DNA of 64,000 nt from the NCBI GenBank assembly GCA_963658575.1, contig CAVKQB010000001.1, positions 27,025-91,024 on the forward strand, written 5' to 3'. Positions 29,501-36,002 of the stretch are shown one piece after another. How positions within the stretch are numbered: the first letter of the stretch is position 1; every line of letters begins with the position of its first letter. This stretch comes from W0P28-013 sp963658575. Its GTDB lineage: Bacteria > Bacteroidota > Bacteroidia > Bacteroidales > Paludibacteraceae. The notes under the pieces were generated by a model. That model was not told where the DNA came from, did no database searches, and worked only from the letters and a program-made list of their open reading frames with translations. Position numbers and translations under genes: made by a program.

Positions 29501-30356
29501 GGGCACCACCGAAAGCGATTTCCCGAAATTGGCCAACGTGCGCTACACCAAAGGCGACAAAGACCAAACGGTAACCACAGCCTATGCCACACAAAACGTG
29601 CAGCTGACCGACACCACTCTGACACTCGCCCACCAAGGCTATCTGGCGCACGGGACTGCCATCGACACGCTGGCGGCGGGACAAACCGTGGCTATCGCAG
29701 CAGGCGACACACTCACGACACTCATCGACAATCCGGCCGTCATACTCGTGTCGGTAACGGCGCAAAACGGCGCAGCAAACGTCTATGTCATGATGTTTGC
29801 CGTCGAAAAATCGAACAACGCCCTGCTGAAAAACATCATCGTCGACAATAAATCGCTGAAAGAGTTCGACCCGAACGTGTTTGAATACAACTACACCATC
29901 GCCAAGGGAGCAACCACGTTCCCAACGCTCGAAGGCATTGCCAGCGACTCGCTGCGCCAAACGATAGAATATGGCGAAGACCGCGCCGACCGCTTCACGC
30001 AGTACATCTACTGCACCGCCGAAGACGGCACGACAAACACCTACACCATCAAATTCATCGAGTCGGAAATCAACCCAGGCGACGCGCCAAACGCCGACGA
30101 CGTTTGCTGGACTATGCTCGATGGCGACCAATTCAAAGCCAGCACACGGCGCAACAACGTGTCGATAGCCATATTCGACACCGCCGGCCGTATGCTCACC
30201 AAACGCGACGTGCCGCTCATCGACCCGAACGACGACATCTGCGAAGCCGACGCAGCCGGTGCCATCATACACATACACCGCACTGGCAAAACGCTGATCT
30301 ACGTCTTCTACTTCAACAACGAAAAACATGTGGCGCACGGCAAATTCATCTATTGA
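20535..30356 (+). CDS. Giant secreted protein with about 30 cadherin-like repeats
   Basis: A 3,273-residue predicted surface or secreted protein. Signal peptide: MKRYRITIYLLALTLAAVAQ. Residues 22-260 resemble a PCMD (putative carbohydrate metabolism) beta-sandwich. Then come about 15 repeats of 75-110 residues with the pattern L..I.vdG..l.dFdp.t..Y.i.LP.GTT..P.i....gd..QTv.i.....g.ttItVtAENG.t.tYti.F, typical of cadherin-like beta-sandwich domains (PF12733 type). A second PCMD-like domain follows at about residues 1566-1775, then about 15 more repeats. The end (SIAIFDTAGRML ... HVAHGKFIY) looks like a degenerate type IX sorting tail. No catalytic motif is seen; adhesion or glycan binding is an inference. 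Confidence 0.88.
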   Translation: MKRYRITIYLLALTLAAVAQQLPDPGFDDWSSSFNGDAQLKNWHGSNVTQVGFKFTFMYKRDGRNGGSCAYVADKEVGAAGITEPAPGYMALGQPWSYLESITKVSEATAGCDGGISFKYRPDTLSVWIKRTGNNTDKEYYHLIFYSWKGTSVGNTYTGKSGGCTSTTHTDEESDIRQALDGNKCSTSQFATQIAEGWVKEYKTYSNWTQIKVPIYYMGNDVPDKCNVIFSAGNYPNFRANSGLYPGNDLYVDDVELIYSSSIDELFVNNRRWSGFDPKKSDGEEQVYALGLGATEIPDIFAKRGVGTITNCRGTSANFSGRVLSGSEINIDRSKAAVGGEPVVITVKSEDGKSTSTYKIKFVAEQSSNNRPAGISYTIDGVTSSVPNYNGYITQYSVELPYGTTSAPIVSVTKGDDGQTISIEQATSPTGTASISVKAANGAANTYRIAFSIGKLTDNTLQDIQVGGQSIAGFSPTKNNYTVELPLGTTALPAVTYTSAYAAGAQTITVSNGVKIADGNCTGTYNIAVKAPGNTTTRTYKLSFKITASTYCYLKSLKLDGVAIEGWDAEKTTYYYNLPLGTTALPAITYEKGDDYQTIATDASGISGIEGTYKITVTAASGTKCIYKIVFTVAKSSVSTLKGIYLDGALLPNFDEYTFGYTYELPIGTTALPVITCTKGDNYQSEPTIVANGVNGITRIIAKAQDGSSSTYTINFSVKQADNTQLSGITVAGYTLDFDPEQLEYSITLRSGTTVLPNIAYTAGDEWQTISMRKDGVDGDTKITVRAQSGATAVYIIHFAVEKSSNTALSGIKIGGAGLTDFAPETLVYAIELPSGTTELPNIAPVKAENTQTVAIATGDVNGTTTITVTAENGAVRIYTLVFSVKKSSDRLLKQIYIDGEALPNFDPNTNRYTYLINPNSVETCPDISVLKGEGQSVSIVKPVLLGTAKITVTPEAGDPNIYTILFTDRALNGNSRLNNIALDGTQIADFAPETLEYAIELPQTATLPTVTYEKGDATQTVLVANNGWGGTTISVKAEDETVTTYHIAFVRTISSDATLKSIALDDTPLAGFESSTFAYTHTLASGATKAPRLTFEGNVEGQTYTVTEPALTGTAQIIVTAPDRTTRHTYTIAYQATQQTDATIDGISINGNEIADFQPETLEYATESDTTTPKVKLDIDSTQYIAIANAGLNGTQIVVTAESGASQEYNIHYSATKSNDTKLQDLQVYDGNEYATLADFAPETLEYTYTLVWGSTTVPAINPVAADDGQIITIYYNSVNDTTIVRVVAENGIDSTDYRINFDVEKSDITTLENLLVENADELLPDFDANVLNYVAKLPYGTKSVPAIHWELGKKEGKTLDQHILLHDAGLRDTARLTVVAENGDKRTYNIAFEVAESTEDNGLQYYIVDGIGMISALNDTITLPYGSTALPKITCLKKYDEQTVLIDNGGIYGTTTITVKANRDNVADVVYTLTPQLAQPQAKLESISVNGAAIADFDPYKYQYVVSVDNDNTSNATIEYTYDNATASIDEEETNTKRTKITVLGKDDDSSATYTIYYFYTNDVIPNADFAQWEAAQTTTSAQKPTGWTVLADVAEATEIKSSTTIFGLPVGSLISKGTFTPGSEVTRDGNYAKLATAYSKVIAGSMPGAMTLGDMTASLNDGSSATSIFGGIPFRNTPDHVSMAYNPVSQSNVGNITFAYTINNGKYTKEFTDRNFNNSWKTMELSLMDNTIENPAMMNIIINSCESDNASALKSNAASTLLVDWVKFTYNSKIAKIFVNGQEAVGFKGKYDDNWIQAVVVDAELQGAPVLTFEGEVNDQEYTYTYGDEADNCSGKYKTRVVTITSKAEDGTTSRYIVNLNRPLSTNATLAGIIVDGDTLTDFAPNTFEYDMPVPNGSRFAPDIVALRGNMRQTLHFGTGSTTDTIVVVAEDGQTTQKYLLHRVEKKSNDATLAAIAVEGHDLPFDSATDNYRITLAANEIVPNISFTKQSDGQQVTLCVSDTARFDVVAENGTDTRTYQIVFDWEAPVTSGKLANISIFGDKPFDAFEQDQFDYHYAANTLLPTTFERVDATDTVMQTIARGAIVWNVCGTNTSRYTLQFDRTPSDNADLANILINGETLTNFDCSINDYTIDCAEPVVIEAIHGDAGQQITAHFAFNNESTASQTAQHAPSNANSNYFAEATFEVTAEDGTTTKTTIVRLRHLPSSDVTLAAIMLNGSLLSTDAAEYTSDKAFAADVTDYNITLRCANPKIEEPAMPNITFRANDANQTIAMEQNGLNEATTIVVTAEDGTENVYTLNFTAEKSANANLTGIAVNYVAIADFDADRLNYTVQLSENEIPVVGYTSDDRFQQKIDLVVDLKQAIITVTAENGDTKTYTVAFAKPDGSSNADLAQIEVDGEPMADFSADKTEYAIVLPAGTEIRPDIVAMLSEDGQSVAISNNSVRDTTRIVVTSPNGETVKTYSIFFDVEPSNNDSLKMIYIDGDSLLMGQTKFDADKDFAANIYEYHIALPVGTRQWPTIAPSDNDNRGKGDKWQTVTIDTQASDDYNATSTLTVTAENGNTRTYTLHFTVEKSAIDTLAGILLNINAMEEPLALAGTNYTADHAFAGHTNDYLVTWAVGTRDAVTIDFERGDAYQTVEILHQMTTLNDSAVIRVTAENGNTRTYTVRNTLLLSSIDTLRNVFFDNLPYDKFDPRTTQYDSIVPYGTTAIPQITWEAGDTLQTVTKDSIFDGLNGHYTLTVTAENGNTRTYTFNFSEAKSNIATLNNILLNGTAIENFDKETNEYFATLIYGTTVDDLEITYERGDEGQQVEIVRTENEVTIVVTAEDGTTTTTYHITFETKLSDNAFLKMIFVGGEPLDTLATNFEITENFASDDYEYYITLHYGTEQLPAITWETQLPEAAYKAVTLTTHELTTDSLGTHGSATISVTSQDEMQTNEYTLNFTVALSSNNKLKDLYFVDIVYPSFEPLFNPDSTSYNLLFELGTTESDFPKLANVRYTKGDKDQTVTTAYATQNVQLTDTTLTLAHQGYLAHGTAIDTLAAGQTVAIAAGDTLTTLIDNPAVILVSVTAQNGAANVYVMMFAVEKSNNALLKNIIVDNKSLKEFDPNVFEYNYTIAKGATTFPTLEGIASDSLRQTIEYGEDRADRFTQYIYCTAEDGTTNTYTIKFIESEINPGDAPNADDVCWTMLDGDQFKASTRRNNVSIAIFDTAGRMLTKRDVPLIDPNDDICEADAAGAIIHIHRTGKTLIYVFYFNNEKHVAHGKFIY
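21320..25220 (+). repeat. First series of about 15 cadherin-like coding repeats
   Basis: Counted by eye from the recurrent end motif (TYTI.F or similar) and the start L..I.vdG. Units are divergent at protein level, with nearest neighbours no more alike than distant ones except for the core motifs. One Ala/Gly-rich variant lacks the FDP turn. Confidence 0.75.
25230..25858 (+). other. Internal PCMD-like domain dividing the repeats
   Basis: It starts DVIPNADFAQWE, the same type of opening as the N-terminal domain (LPDPGFDDWSSSF), and ends LLVDWVKFTYNS, matching the N-terminal domain end LYVDDVELIYSS. This is the reason for calling it a second copy of that domain. Confidence 0.7.
25859..30063 (+). 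repeat. Second series of about 15 cadherin-like coding repeats
   Basis: Same unit pattern as the first series, with longer insertions in several units (for example around 27230, 28300 and 29580). A 35-nt DNA string encoding VTAENGNTRTYT occurs three times almost unchanged at 28212, 28512 and 28770, indicating recent copying or conversion there. Confidence 0.75.
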
Positions 30357-30376
30357 ACCGACACGCAAAAACGAAG

Positions 30377-30408
30377 AAAATCGGGGACTACGGTTCCCGA
30401 TTTTTTTT
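30377..30408 (+). terminator. Terminator after the giant repeat-protein gene
   Basis: Stem aaaatcggg / cccgatttt with a loop containing gactacggtt, followed by a run of eight T. Confidence 0.85.
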
Positions 30409-30503
30409 GTCGCAAAAAACGTTTGCCAAACCGAAAATAATTATTACTTTAGCACATCGAACCAATCAACAAACATACCCTAAAACTCAAACAGTTAAAC
30501 TGT

Positions 30504-31577
30504 ATGAACAACAACTATTGCATCATCATGGCGGGCGGAATCGGAAGCCGTTTCTGGCCGTATAGCCGCACGGCGCGCCCCAAACAATTTCTCGACTTTT
30601 TAGGTACAGGGCGTTCGCTGCTGCAAATGACGTTCGACCGCTTCCACGACATCGTCCCCACCGAAAATATCTACATCGTATCGAACGCCGCCTACCGCGA
30701 CCTGATACTGGAGCAACTGCCCGCCCTCAAACCCGACCAAGTGCTGCTCGAACCGTTGCGCCGCAACACCGCACCGTGCATAGCCTACGCCATCTACAAG
30801 ATAAAAGCCAAGACACACGATGCCAACATCATTGTCGTGCCAAGCGACCACCTGATAACACGCGAAGAAGAATACCGCAACGTGCTGCGCGAATGCTTCA
30901 CGTTCATCACCAACAACGACGCGCTGCTCACACTCGGCATGAAACCGACACGCCCCGAAACAGGCTACGGCTACATACAGATAGCCGAAGGCGGCGGATT
31001 GCTGCGCAAAGTGAAGACGTTCACCGAAAAACCCAACGCCGAAATGGCCAAACTGTTCGTCAAAAGCGGCGAATTTTACTGGAATTCGGGCATGTTCCTC
31101 TGGAACCTCGACACCATCGTCAAGGCGTTCGAAACACACCTGCCCGACATCGCCGCAGCATTCGAAGCAGGCAGTTCCGCATACCACACCGACAAAGAGC
31201 AGGCTTTCATCGAACAGACCTACGCCACTTGCCAAAACATCTCCATCGACTACGGCATCATGGAAAAAGCGCAAAACGTCTATGTGCGCATGGCCGATTT
31301 TGGCTGGTCTGACCTCGGCACGTGGGGCTCGCTCTACGAACTGGCCGACAAAGACAACGACGGCAACGCCACACTCCACGGCAACTGCCTCGCCTATGGC
31401 AGCCACGGCAACCTGACGGTGCTGCCGTCGGGCAAACTCGCTGTGATACAAGACCTCGACAACTACCTGATAGCCGAAGAAGACAACGTGTTGCTCATCT
31501 GCCAAAAGGACGAAGAACAAAAAATCCGCCAATATGTGAACGATGTCGAAACACGCTTCGGCAAAAATTTCGTATAA
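30504..31577 (+). CDS. manC: Mannose-1-phosphate guanylyltransferase
   Basis: Makes GDP-mannose from mannose-1-phosphate and GTP, feeding surface polysaccharide, fucose and glycoprotein synthesis. The 357 residues open with the nucleotidyltransferase signature MAGGIGSRFWPYSRTARPKQ and contain the family phrases VPSDHLI (about 113), KPTRPETGYGYIQ and FTEKPN, plus YWNSGMFLWN. There is no C-terminal phosphomannose isomerase domain, so it is the single-function form common in Bacteroidota. The next gene begins 18 nt downstream. Confidence 0.93.
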   Translation: MNNNYCIIMAGGIGSRFWPYSRTARPKQFLDFLGTGRSLLQMTFDRFHDIVPTENIYIVSNAAYRDLILEQLPALKPDQVLLEPLRRNTAPCIAYAIYKIKAKTHDANIIVVPSDHLITREEEYRNVLRECFTFITNNDALLTLGMKPTRPETGYGYIQIAEGGGLLRKVKTFTEKPNAEMAKLFVKSGEFYWNSGMFLWNLDTIVKAFETHLPDIAAAFEAGSSAYHTDKEQAFIEQTYATCQNISIDYGIMEKAQNVYVRMADFGWSDLGTWGSLYELADKDNDGNATLHGNCLAYGSHGNLTVLPSGKLAVIQDLDNYLIAEEDNVLLICQKDEEQKIRQYVNDVETRFGKNFV

Positions 31578-31595
31578 CGCAAAACGATTCGCGCC

Positions 31596-31901
31596 ATGTT
31601 CAAATTTGTCTTTGTCCGCACCCCGAAACCGCGCCAATTCAACCACGTTCCCATCTATTGGAACCCCGAAGAAGAGGCACGCCAAGAGCGCGACCAACGC
31701 GCTGCACGCAACGTCGGCAAAACCGACCCAAACAAACCGTTCAAAAGCAGCATCAAACGGGGATCGTTTCGCAAAAAAACGTGGGACGCACCCGCTGAAA
31801 CATCGGATATGCGCGCCGAACGCCGCCGCTCAAACATCCGACTGCTCGTCATCGCAGCCATACTCATCGTCATCGCCATCTGGATGATAACAACTATTTA
31901 A
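31596..31901 (+). CDS. Small membrane protein of unknown function upstream of mutL
   Basis: A 101-residue protein, basic and charged in its first two thirds (PRQFNHVPIYWNPEEEARQE, several RR pairs) and ending in a single membrane segment (LLVIAAILIVIAIWMI). It therefore looks like a tail-anchored cytoplasmic protein. I recall small proteins of this type beside mutL in Bacteroidales genomes, but know no function. It shares a transcription unit with manC judging by the 18-nt gap. A dispersed repeat starts right after its TAA. Confidence 0.8.
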   Translation: MFKFVFVRTPKPRQFNHVPIYWNPEEEARQERDQRAARNVGKTDPNKPFKSSIKRGSFRKKTWDAPAETSDMRAERRRSNIRLLVIAAILIVIAIWMITTI

Positions 31902-31990
31902 TGGACAATTTTTTCGTTAAACGAGAGCAGTGCCAAACTTGTTTGGGCAATGCCGAGTGTAGAAAAAATGCGCGTAGCGAATGGATAATT
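31902..31990 (+). repeat. About 88-nt dispersed repeat, copy 1
   Basis: The block includes tggacaattttttcgttaa, a hairpin gccaaactt-gtttgggc, and gtgtagaaaaaatgcgcg. The reverse complement of 61671-61760 aligns over its full length with about 85% identity by eye, and a shortened copy lies at 59753-59806. It fills most of the gap before mutL. Confidence 0.85.
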
Positions 31991-32018
31991 AGTCGCAAGA
32001 CAGAATATACGCTAAAAA

Positions 32019-33827
32019 ATGGACATCATACACCTGCTGCCCGATGCAGTAGCCAACCAAATTGCCGCTGGCGAAGTGATACAACGCCCAGCCTCCGTCA
32101 TCAAAGAGTTGATGGAAAACGCCATCGATGCGGAAGCGACAAAAATTCAGGTCATCGTGAAAAACGCTGGCCGCACGGCTATACAGGTCATCGACAACGG
32201 CAAAGGCATGTCCGAAACCGACGCACGCATGGCGTTCGAACGGCACGCCACGTCGAAAATCACCAACGCACACGACCTCTTCTCTCTGCGCACCATGGGC
32301 TTTCGCGGCGAGGCATTGGCCAGCATCGCAGCCGTAGCCGACGTGGAACTGCGCACACGCCAACAGGGCAGCGACATCGGCACGTTCATCGAAATAGCCG
32401 CCTCGACAGTCGTGGCACAAGAGCCTACGGCCTGCCCCGAAGGCACATCGTTTCTGGTCAAAAACCTGTTTTTCAACGTCCCCGCACGGCGCAAATTCCT
32501 GAAATCGGACGACACCGAAATGCGCCAAATCATACAGGAGTTTCAACGCATCACGCTGGTCTATCCCGACATCTGCTTCGAACTGTTCAACGGCGACGAA
32601 ATAGTGTACGAACTGCCCATCGGCAACACACGACAACGCATCACGGCCATTTTCGGCAAAAAAACACGCGACCTGCAACAACAACTCGTTCCCATCGAGG
32701 CGCACACCACGCTCGGCAACATCAGCGGATTCGTCGGGAAACCCGAATTTGCGCAAAAAAACGCCAACCAATTTTTCTTCGTCAACGGCCGCTACATGCG
32801 CCACCCCTACTTTCATCGCGCCGTGCTGCAAGCCTACGAACGCATGTTGCAACCCAACGAAAATCCGGCCTATTTCATCTATTTCGATATGAATCCGGCC
32901 GAAATCGACGTGAATATCCACCCGACAAAAACCGAAATCAAATTCGAAAACGAACGCGACCTCTGGAGCATTCTCTCCACGTGCGTGAAAGAGGCTTTGG
33001 GCAAATTCAATGTCGCGCCAACCATCGATTTCGACACCGAAGGGCAAATCGAACTGCCCATAACGCCCGACACAAACGCTCCACAACCGAAAATCACGCT
33101 CAATCCCGACTACAACCCGTTTCGCAGCACAAACACGTTCGGCACCAAACGCCCCACAAGCGACAGTTGGCAACAACTATACGAACGCCGCCACGAACCA
33201 CTGCCGCAACAGCCCACCGAAGCGGCCACACAAACGCTTTTCGAACACACCGAAAACAACGAACAGCCCGACACGCTGCTCTACAAAAACCGATTCGTGC
33301 TGACTACCGTCAAATCGGGATTGATGATTATCGACTACCGACGCGCCACCGAACGCATTCTCTACGAACGCATTCTGCACCAACTCGAAATGCAGCAAAG
33401 CGCATCGCAACGCACGCTATTCCCCGAAGTGCTGGAACTCACGCCCGACGACGACCTGCTATTCAAAACGCTGCTGCCCGACCTCACCGCCTTGGGATTC
33501 GACATCGAACCGTTCGGCAAACAGGCCTACTCTATCAACGGCGTGCCAGCCCTGCTGACCGACGAGCCAAACATCATCGGCGTACTGCACAATATGCTGC
33601 GCTGCGCCAAAGAGCGCGACAACCATCTGCAAACCGAACTCTACGAATCGCTGGCCTACGAAGTGGCCAAATCGTCGGCACAAACGCGCCAAAACGCCGC
33701 CAAAACGCCCGAAGAGATGTCGCAACTGATAGACCAACTCTTTGCGTGCCAAAACCCAAACGCCACTCCCGACGGACGAACCATCGTGCGCATCGTCGGC
33801 GACAGCGACATCGAAAAACTCTTCTAA
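32019..33827 (+). CDS. mutL: DNA mismatch repair protein MutL
   Basis: MutL couples MutS mismatch recognition to strand removal. The 602 residues show the GHKL ATPase motifs ELMENAIDAEA (about 32), DNGKGMSETDA (about 60) and TMGFRGEALASI (about 90), and the NVPARRKFLKS and VDVNIHPTKTEIKF-type elements of the transducer domain. The C-terminal dimerisation domain is present, but the site that is DQHA(x)2E(x)4E in endonuclease-type MutL reads DYRRATERILYE. The later metal-site motifs are also not recognisable (AYEVAKSSA, PDGRT). Nicking activity is therefore doubtful. Confidence 0.95.
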   Translation: MDIIHLLPDAVANQIAAGEVIQRPASVIKELMENAIDAEATKIQVIVKNAGRTAIQVIDNGKGMSETDARMAFERHATSKITNAHDLFSLRTMGFRGEALASIAAVADVELRTRQQGSDIGTFIEIAASTVVAQEPTACPEGTSFLVKNLFFNVPARRKFLKSDDTEMRQIIQEFQRITLVYPDICFELFNGDEIVYELPIGNTRQRITAIFGKKTRDLQQQLVPIEAHTTLGNISGFVGKPEFAQKNANQFFFVNGRYMRHPYFHRAVLQAYERMLQPNENPAYFIYFDMNPAEIDVNIHPTKTEIKFENERDLWSILSTCVKEALGKFNVAPTIDFDTEGQIELPITPDTNAPQPKITLNPDYNPFRSTNTFGTKRPTSDSWQQLYERRHEPLPQQPTEAATQTLFEHTENNEQPDTLLYKNRFVLTTVKSGLMIIDYRRATERILYERILHQLEMQQSASQRTLFPEVLELTPDDDLLFKTLLPDLTALGFDIEPFGKQAYSINGVPALLTDEPNIIGVLHNMLRCAKERDNHLQTELYESLAYEVAKSSAQTRQNAAKTPEEMSQLIDQLFACQNPNATPDGRTIVRIVGDSDIEKLF

Positions 33828-33835
33828 ATCGCCCA

Positions 33836-33870
33836 CAAAAAAAACGAGCGGCCAACACGACCACTCGTTC
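33836..33870 (-). terminator. Terminator of the ribosomal protein cluster
   Basis: On the minus strand AACGAGTGG pairs with CCGCTCGTT and is followed by eight T. It lies just after rplQ and also separates the convergent mutL gene. Confidence 0.85.
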
Positions 33871-33893
33871 ACTATCCTTTTCGGAATTACCGA

Positions 33894-34367
33894 TTATTCT
33901 TCGGCTTTCGGCTCGCTTTCGGCAACGGGTGCTTCGGCTTTCGGAGCGGCTTTCTTGCTGCGGCGCGTGCGCGTAGCCTTTTTAGCCGTCGTATCTTTCA
34001 GCATATTCTCGTTGTAGTCCACCAACTCGATGATGCACATCTCGGCAGCATCGCCCTGGCGGAATCCCGTGCGCAAAATACGTGTGTAACCGCCCGGACG
34101 GTTGGCCACCTTCTGCGATACCTCGCGGAAAAGTTCGGTAACGGCCTCCTTCTGGCGCAAGCGGCTGAACACAATGCGGCGCGAAGCCGTCGTGTCGTTC
34201 TTCGATTTGGTAATCAGCGGCTCGACGAAAACTTTCAGGGCTTTTGCCTTGGCTGTCGTCGTATTGATGCGCTTGTGCATGATGAGCGAGCAGGCCATAT
34301 TTGCCAGCATTGCCTTGCGGTGTTCTGCCGTGCGACCCAAGTGATTTACTTTCTTGTTATGTTTCAT
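33894..34367 (-). CDS. rplQ: 50S ribosomal protein L17
   Basis: L17 sits near the polypeptide exit tunnel. The core (MKHNKKVNHLGRTAEHRKAM to about residue 115) is typical. The protein is 157 residues because of a low-complexity Lys/Ala/Glu tail (SKKAAPKAEAPVAESEPKAE), seen in many Bacteroidota L17. It is the last gene of the cluster, 6 nt after rpoA. Confidence 0.97.
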   Translation of the reverse strand: MKHNKKVNHLGRTAEHRKAMLANMACSLIMHKRINTTTAKAKALKVFVEPLITKSKNDTTASRRIVFSRLRQKEAVTELFREVSQKVANRPGGYTRILRTGFRQGDAAEMCIIELVDYNENMLKDTTAKKATRTRRSKKAAPKAEAPVAESEPKAEE

Positions 34368-34373
34368 AGCGTG

Positions 34374-35366
34374 TTAGTCTTTATCAAGTTTATACTTCGT
34401 GAGATCCATGCCAAACGACAGGTTCATGCTTGCCAATTTGGTCTCCAACTCGTTCATCGATTTACGGCCGAAGTTGCGGAATTTGAGCAGTTCGGCGCGC
34501 GTGGTGGTGCAGAGTTGTCCAAGTGTCTCTATCTCGGCGGCTTTCAAGCAGTTGAGCGCGCGCACCGACAGATCCATATCTGCCAAACGGCTCTTGAACA
34601 GCTGGCGCAGACGCAAAGCCTCTTCGTCGAACTCTTCGTCGGCGGGTTTCTCTGCCAAATCCAACTCTATCTTGTCGTCGGAGAAGAGCACAAAATGCTG
34701 AATCAGAATGTGTGCTGCCTCTTGCAGAGCGTCTTTCGGGCTAATCGAACCGTCCGTCGTAATTTCGATGGTCAGTTTCTCATAGTCGGTCTTCTGCTCC
34801 ACGCGGTAGTTGTCTACCGTGTATTTCACATTGACGATAGGCGTGTAGATAGCGTCGATGGCGATGGTGCCAATCTCCTCCGGAATCGTTTTGTTTTCGT
34901 CGGCAGGCAGATAGCCACGGCCTTTGTCCATGGTCAGTTCCATGTGCAGTTTGGCCGATGGGTCCATGCGGCAAATGACGAGTTCGGGGTTCAACACATC
35001 GAAATCGGCCAGTTGCGGTGCCAAATCGCCGGCAGTCAGTTCGGTTTTGCCAGCAACATCAAGCACAATGCGCTTGCATTCGGGATCCTCGTGGCGCGCT
35101 TTGAAACGCACGTGCTTCAAATTCAGAATGATGCTCGTAACGTCGTCTATCACACCCGGAATGGTTGCAAACTCGTGATCCACGCCGTCGATTTTGACCG
35201 ACGTGATGGCGTAACCCTCGAGCGACGACAGCAAAATGCGGCGCAGGGCGTTGCCAATGGTTATACCGAAACGAGGCTCCAGCGGGCGAAAGTCGAATTT
35301 GCCGAACGAGTCGGTCGACTCCAGCATGATGACCTTTTCGGGTTTTTGAAATGTTAATAGGGCCAT
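34374..35366 (-). CDS. rpoA: RNA polymerase alpha subunit
   Basis: Assembly platform of RNA polymerase. The 330 residues contain the N-terminal dimerisation domain (PLEPRFGITIGNALRRILLS near residue 27) and the C-terminal DNA-binding domain (LRALNCLK-type phrase and TLGQLCTTTRAELLKFRNFG near 275). Length is normal. It lies between rpsD and rplQ as in the alpha operon. Confidence 0.98.
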   Translation of the reverse strand: MALLTFQKPEKVIMLESTDSFGKFDFRPLEPRFGITIGNALRRILLSSLEGYAITSVKIDGVDHEFATIPGVIDDVTSIILNLKHVRFKARHEDPECKRIVLDVAGKTELTAGDLAPQLADFDVLNPELVICRMDPSAKLHMELTMDKGRGYLPADENKTIPEEIGTIAIDAIYTPIVNVKYTVDNYRVEQKTDYEKLTIEITTDGSISPKDALQEAAHILIQHFVLFSDDKIELDLAEKPADEEFDEEALRLRQLFKSRLADMDLSVRALNCLKAAEIETLGQLCTTTRAELLKFRNFGRKSMNELETKLASMNLSFGMDLTKYKLDKD

Positions 35367-35377
35367 AGTCTTATCGA

Positions 35378-35983
35378 TTATTTAGAGTACAACTCGACGA
35401 TTAACTGCTCCTTGATGTTCTCAGGAATATCGGCACGCTCGGGCATGTGCAGGAATTTGCCGGCCATCGCGTTGTTGTCCCACTCAAGCCACGGATATTT
35501 GGCGTGGTTGAAGCCGTTCAGCGCATCAACAATGGCTACAAGCGATTTGTCGCGCTCGCGCACGGCTACCACCTGACCCTGTTTTACGCTATACGACGGA
35601 ATGTTCACCACTTTGCCATCGACGGTGATGTGGCGGTGCGATACCAATTGGCGTGCAGCGGCGCGCGTTTTGGCTATGCCCAAACGGTAAACCACATTGT
35701 CCAAACGGCTTTCGAGCAACTGCAACAGCACTTCGCCCGTTACGCCTTTCGATGTTTCCGCCTTCTCGAACAGGTTGCGGAACTGACGTTCCAACACGCC
35801 GTAGGTGTATTTGGCTTTCTGTTTCTCTTTCAACTGTGTGCCGTACTCCGACGTTTTGCGCTTGCGCGAATTTCCGTGTTGTCCCGGAGCGTAGTTGCGG
35901 CGTGCCTGGGCTTTGTCGGGTCCGAAGATCGGCTCGCCAAATTTGCGAGCGATTTTTGATTTTGGTCCAATATATCTTGCCAT
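35378..35983 (-). CDS. rpsD: 30S ribosomal protein S4
   Basis: Primary 16S rRNA-binding protein and, in other bacteria, the repressor of the alpha operon. The 201 residues start MARYIGPKSKIARKFGEPIF and include the S4 RNA-binding motif (LESRLDNVVYRLGIAKTRAA, RQLVSHRHITVDGKVVNIPS). The N-terminal zinc-type cysteines of some S4 proteins are absent. Confidence 0.98.
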   Translation of the reverse strand: MARYIGPKSKIARKFGEPIFGPDKAQARRNYAPGQHGNSRKRKTSEYGTQLKEKQKAKYTYGVLERQFRNLFEKAETSKGVTGEVLLQLLESRLDNVVYRLGIAKTRAAARQLVSHRHITVDGKVVNIPSYSVKQGQVVAVRERDKSLVAIVDALNGFNHAKYPWLEWDNNAMAGKFLHMPERADIPENIKEQLIVELYSK

Positions 35984-36002
35984 TTTCTTTGAATTTTAGC
36001 GG

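Noticed and set aside
31902..31990. Insertion sequence
   Set aside because: The dispersed repeats are under 100 nt, lack open frames, and I see no transposase or target duplication in the window.
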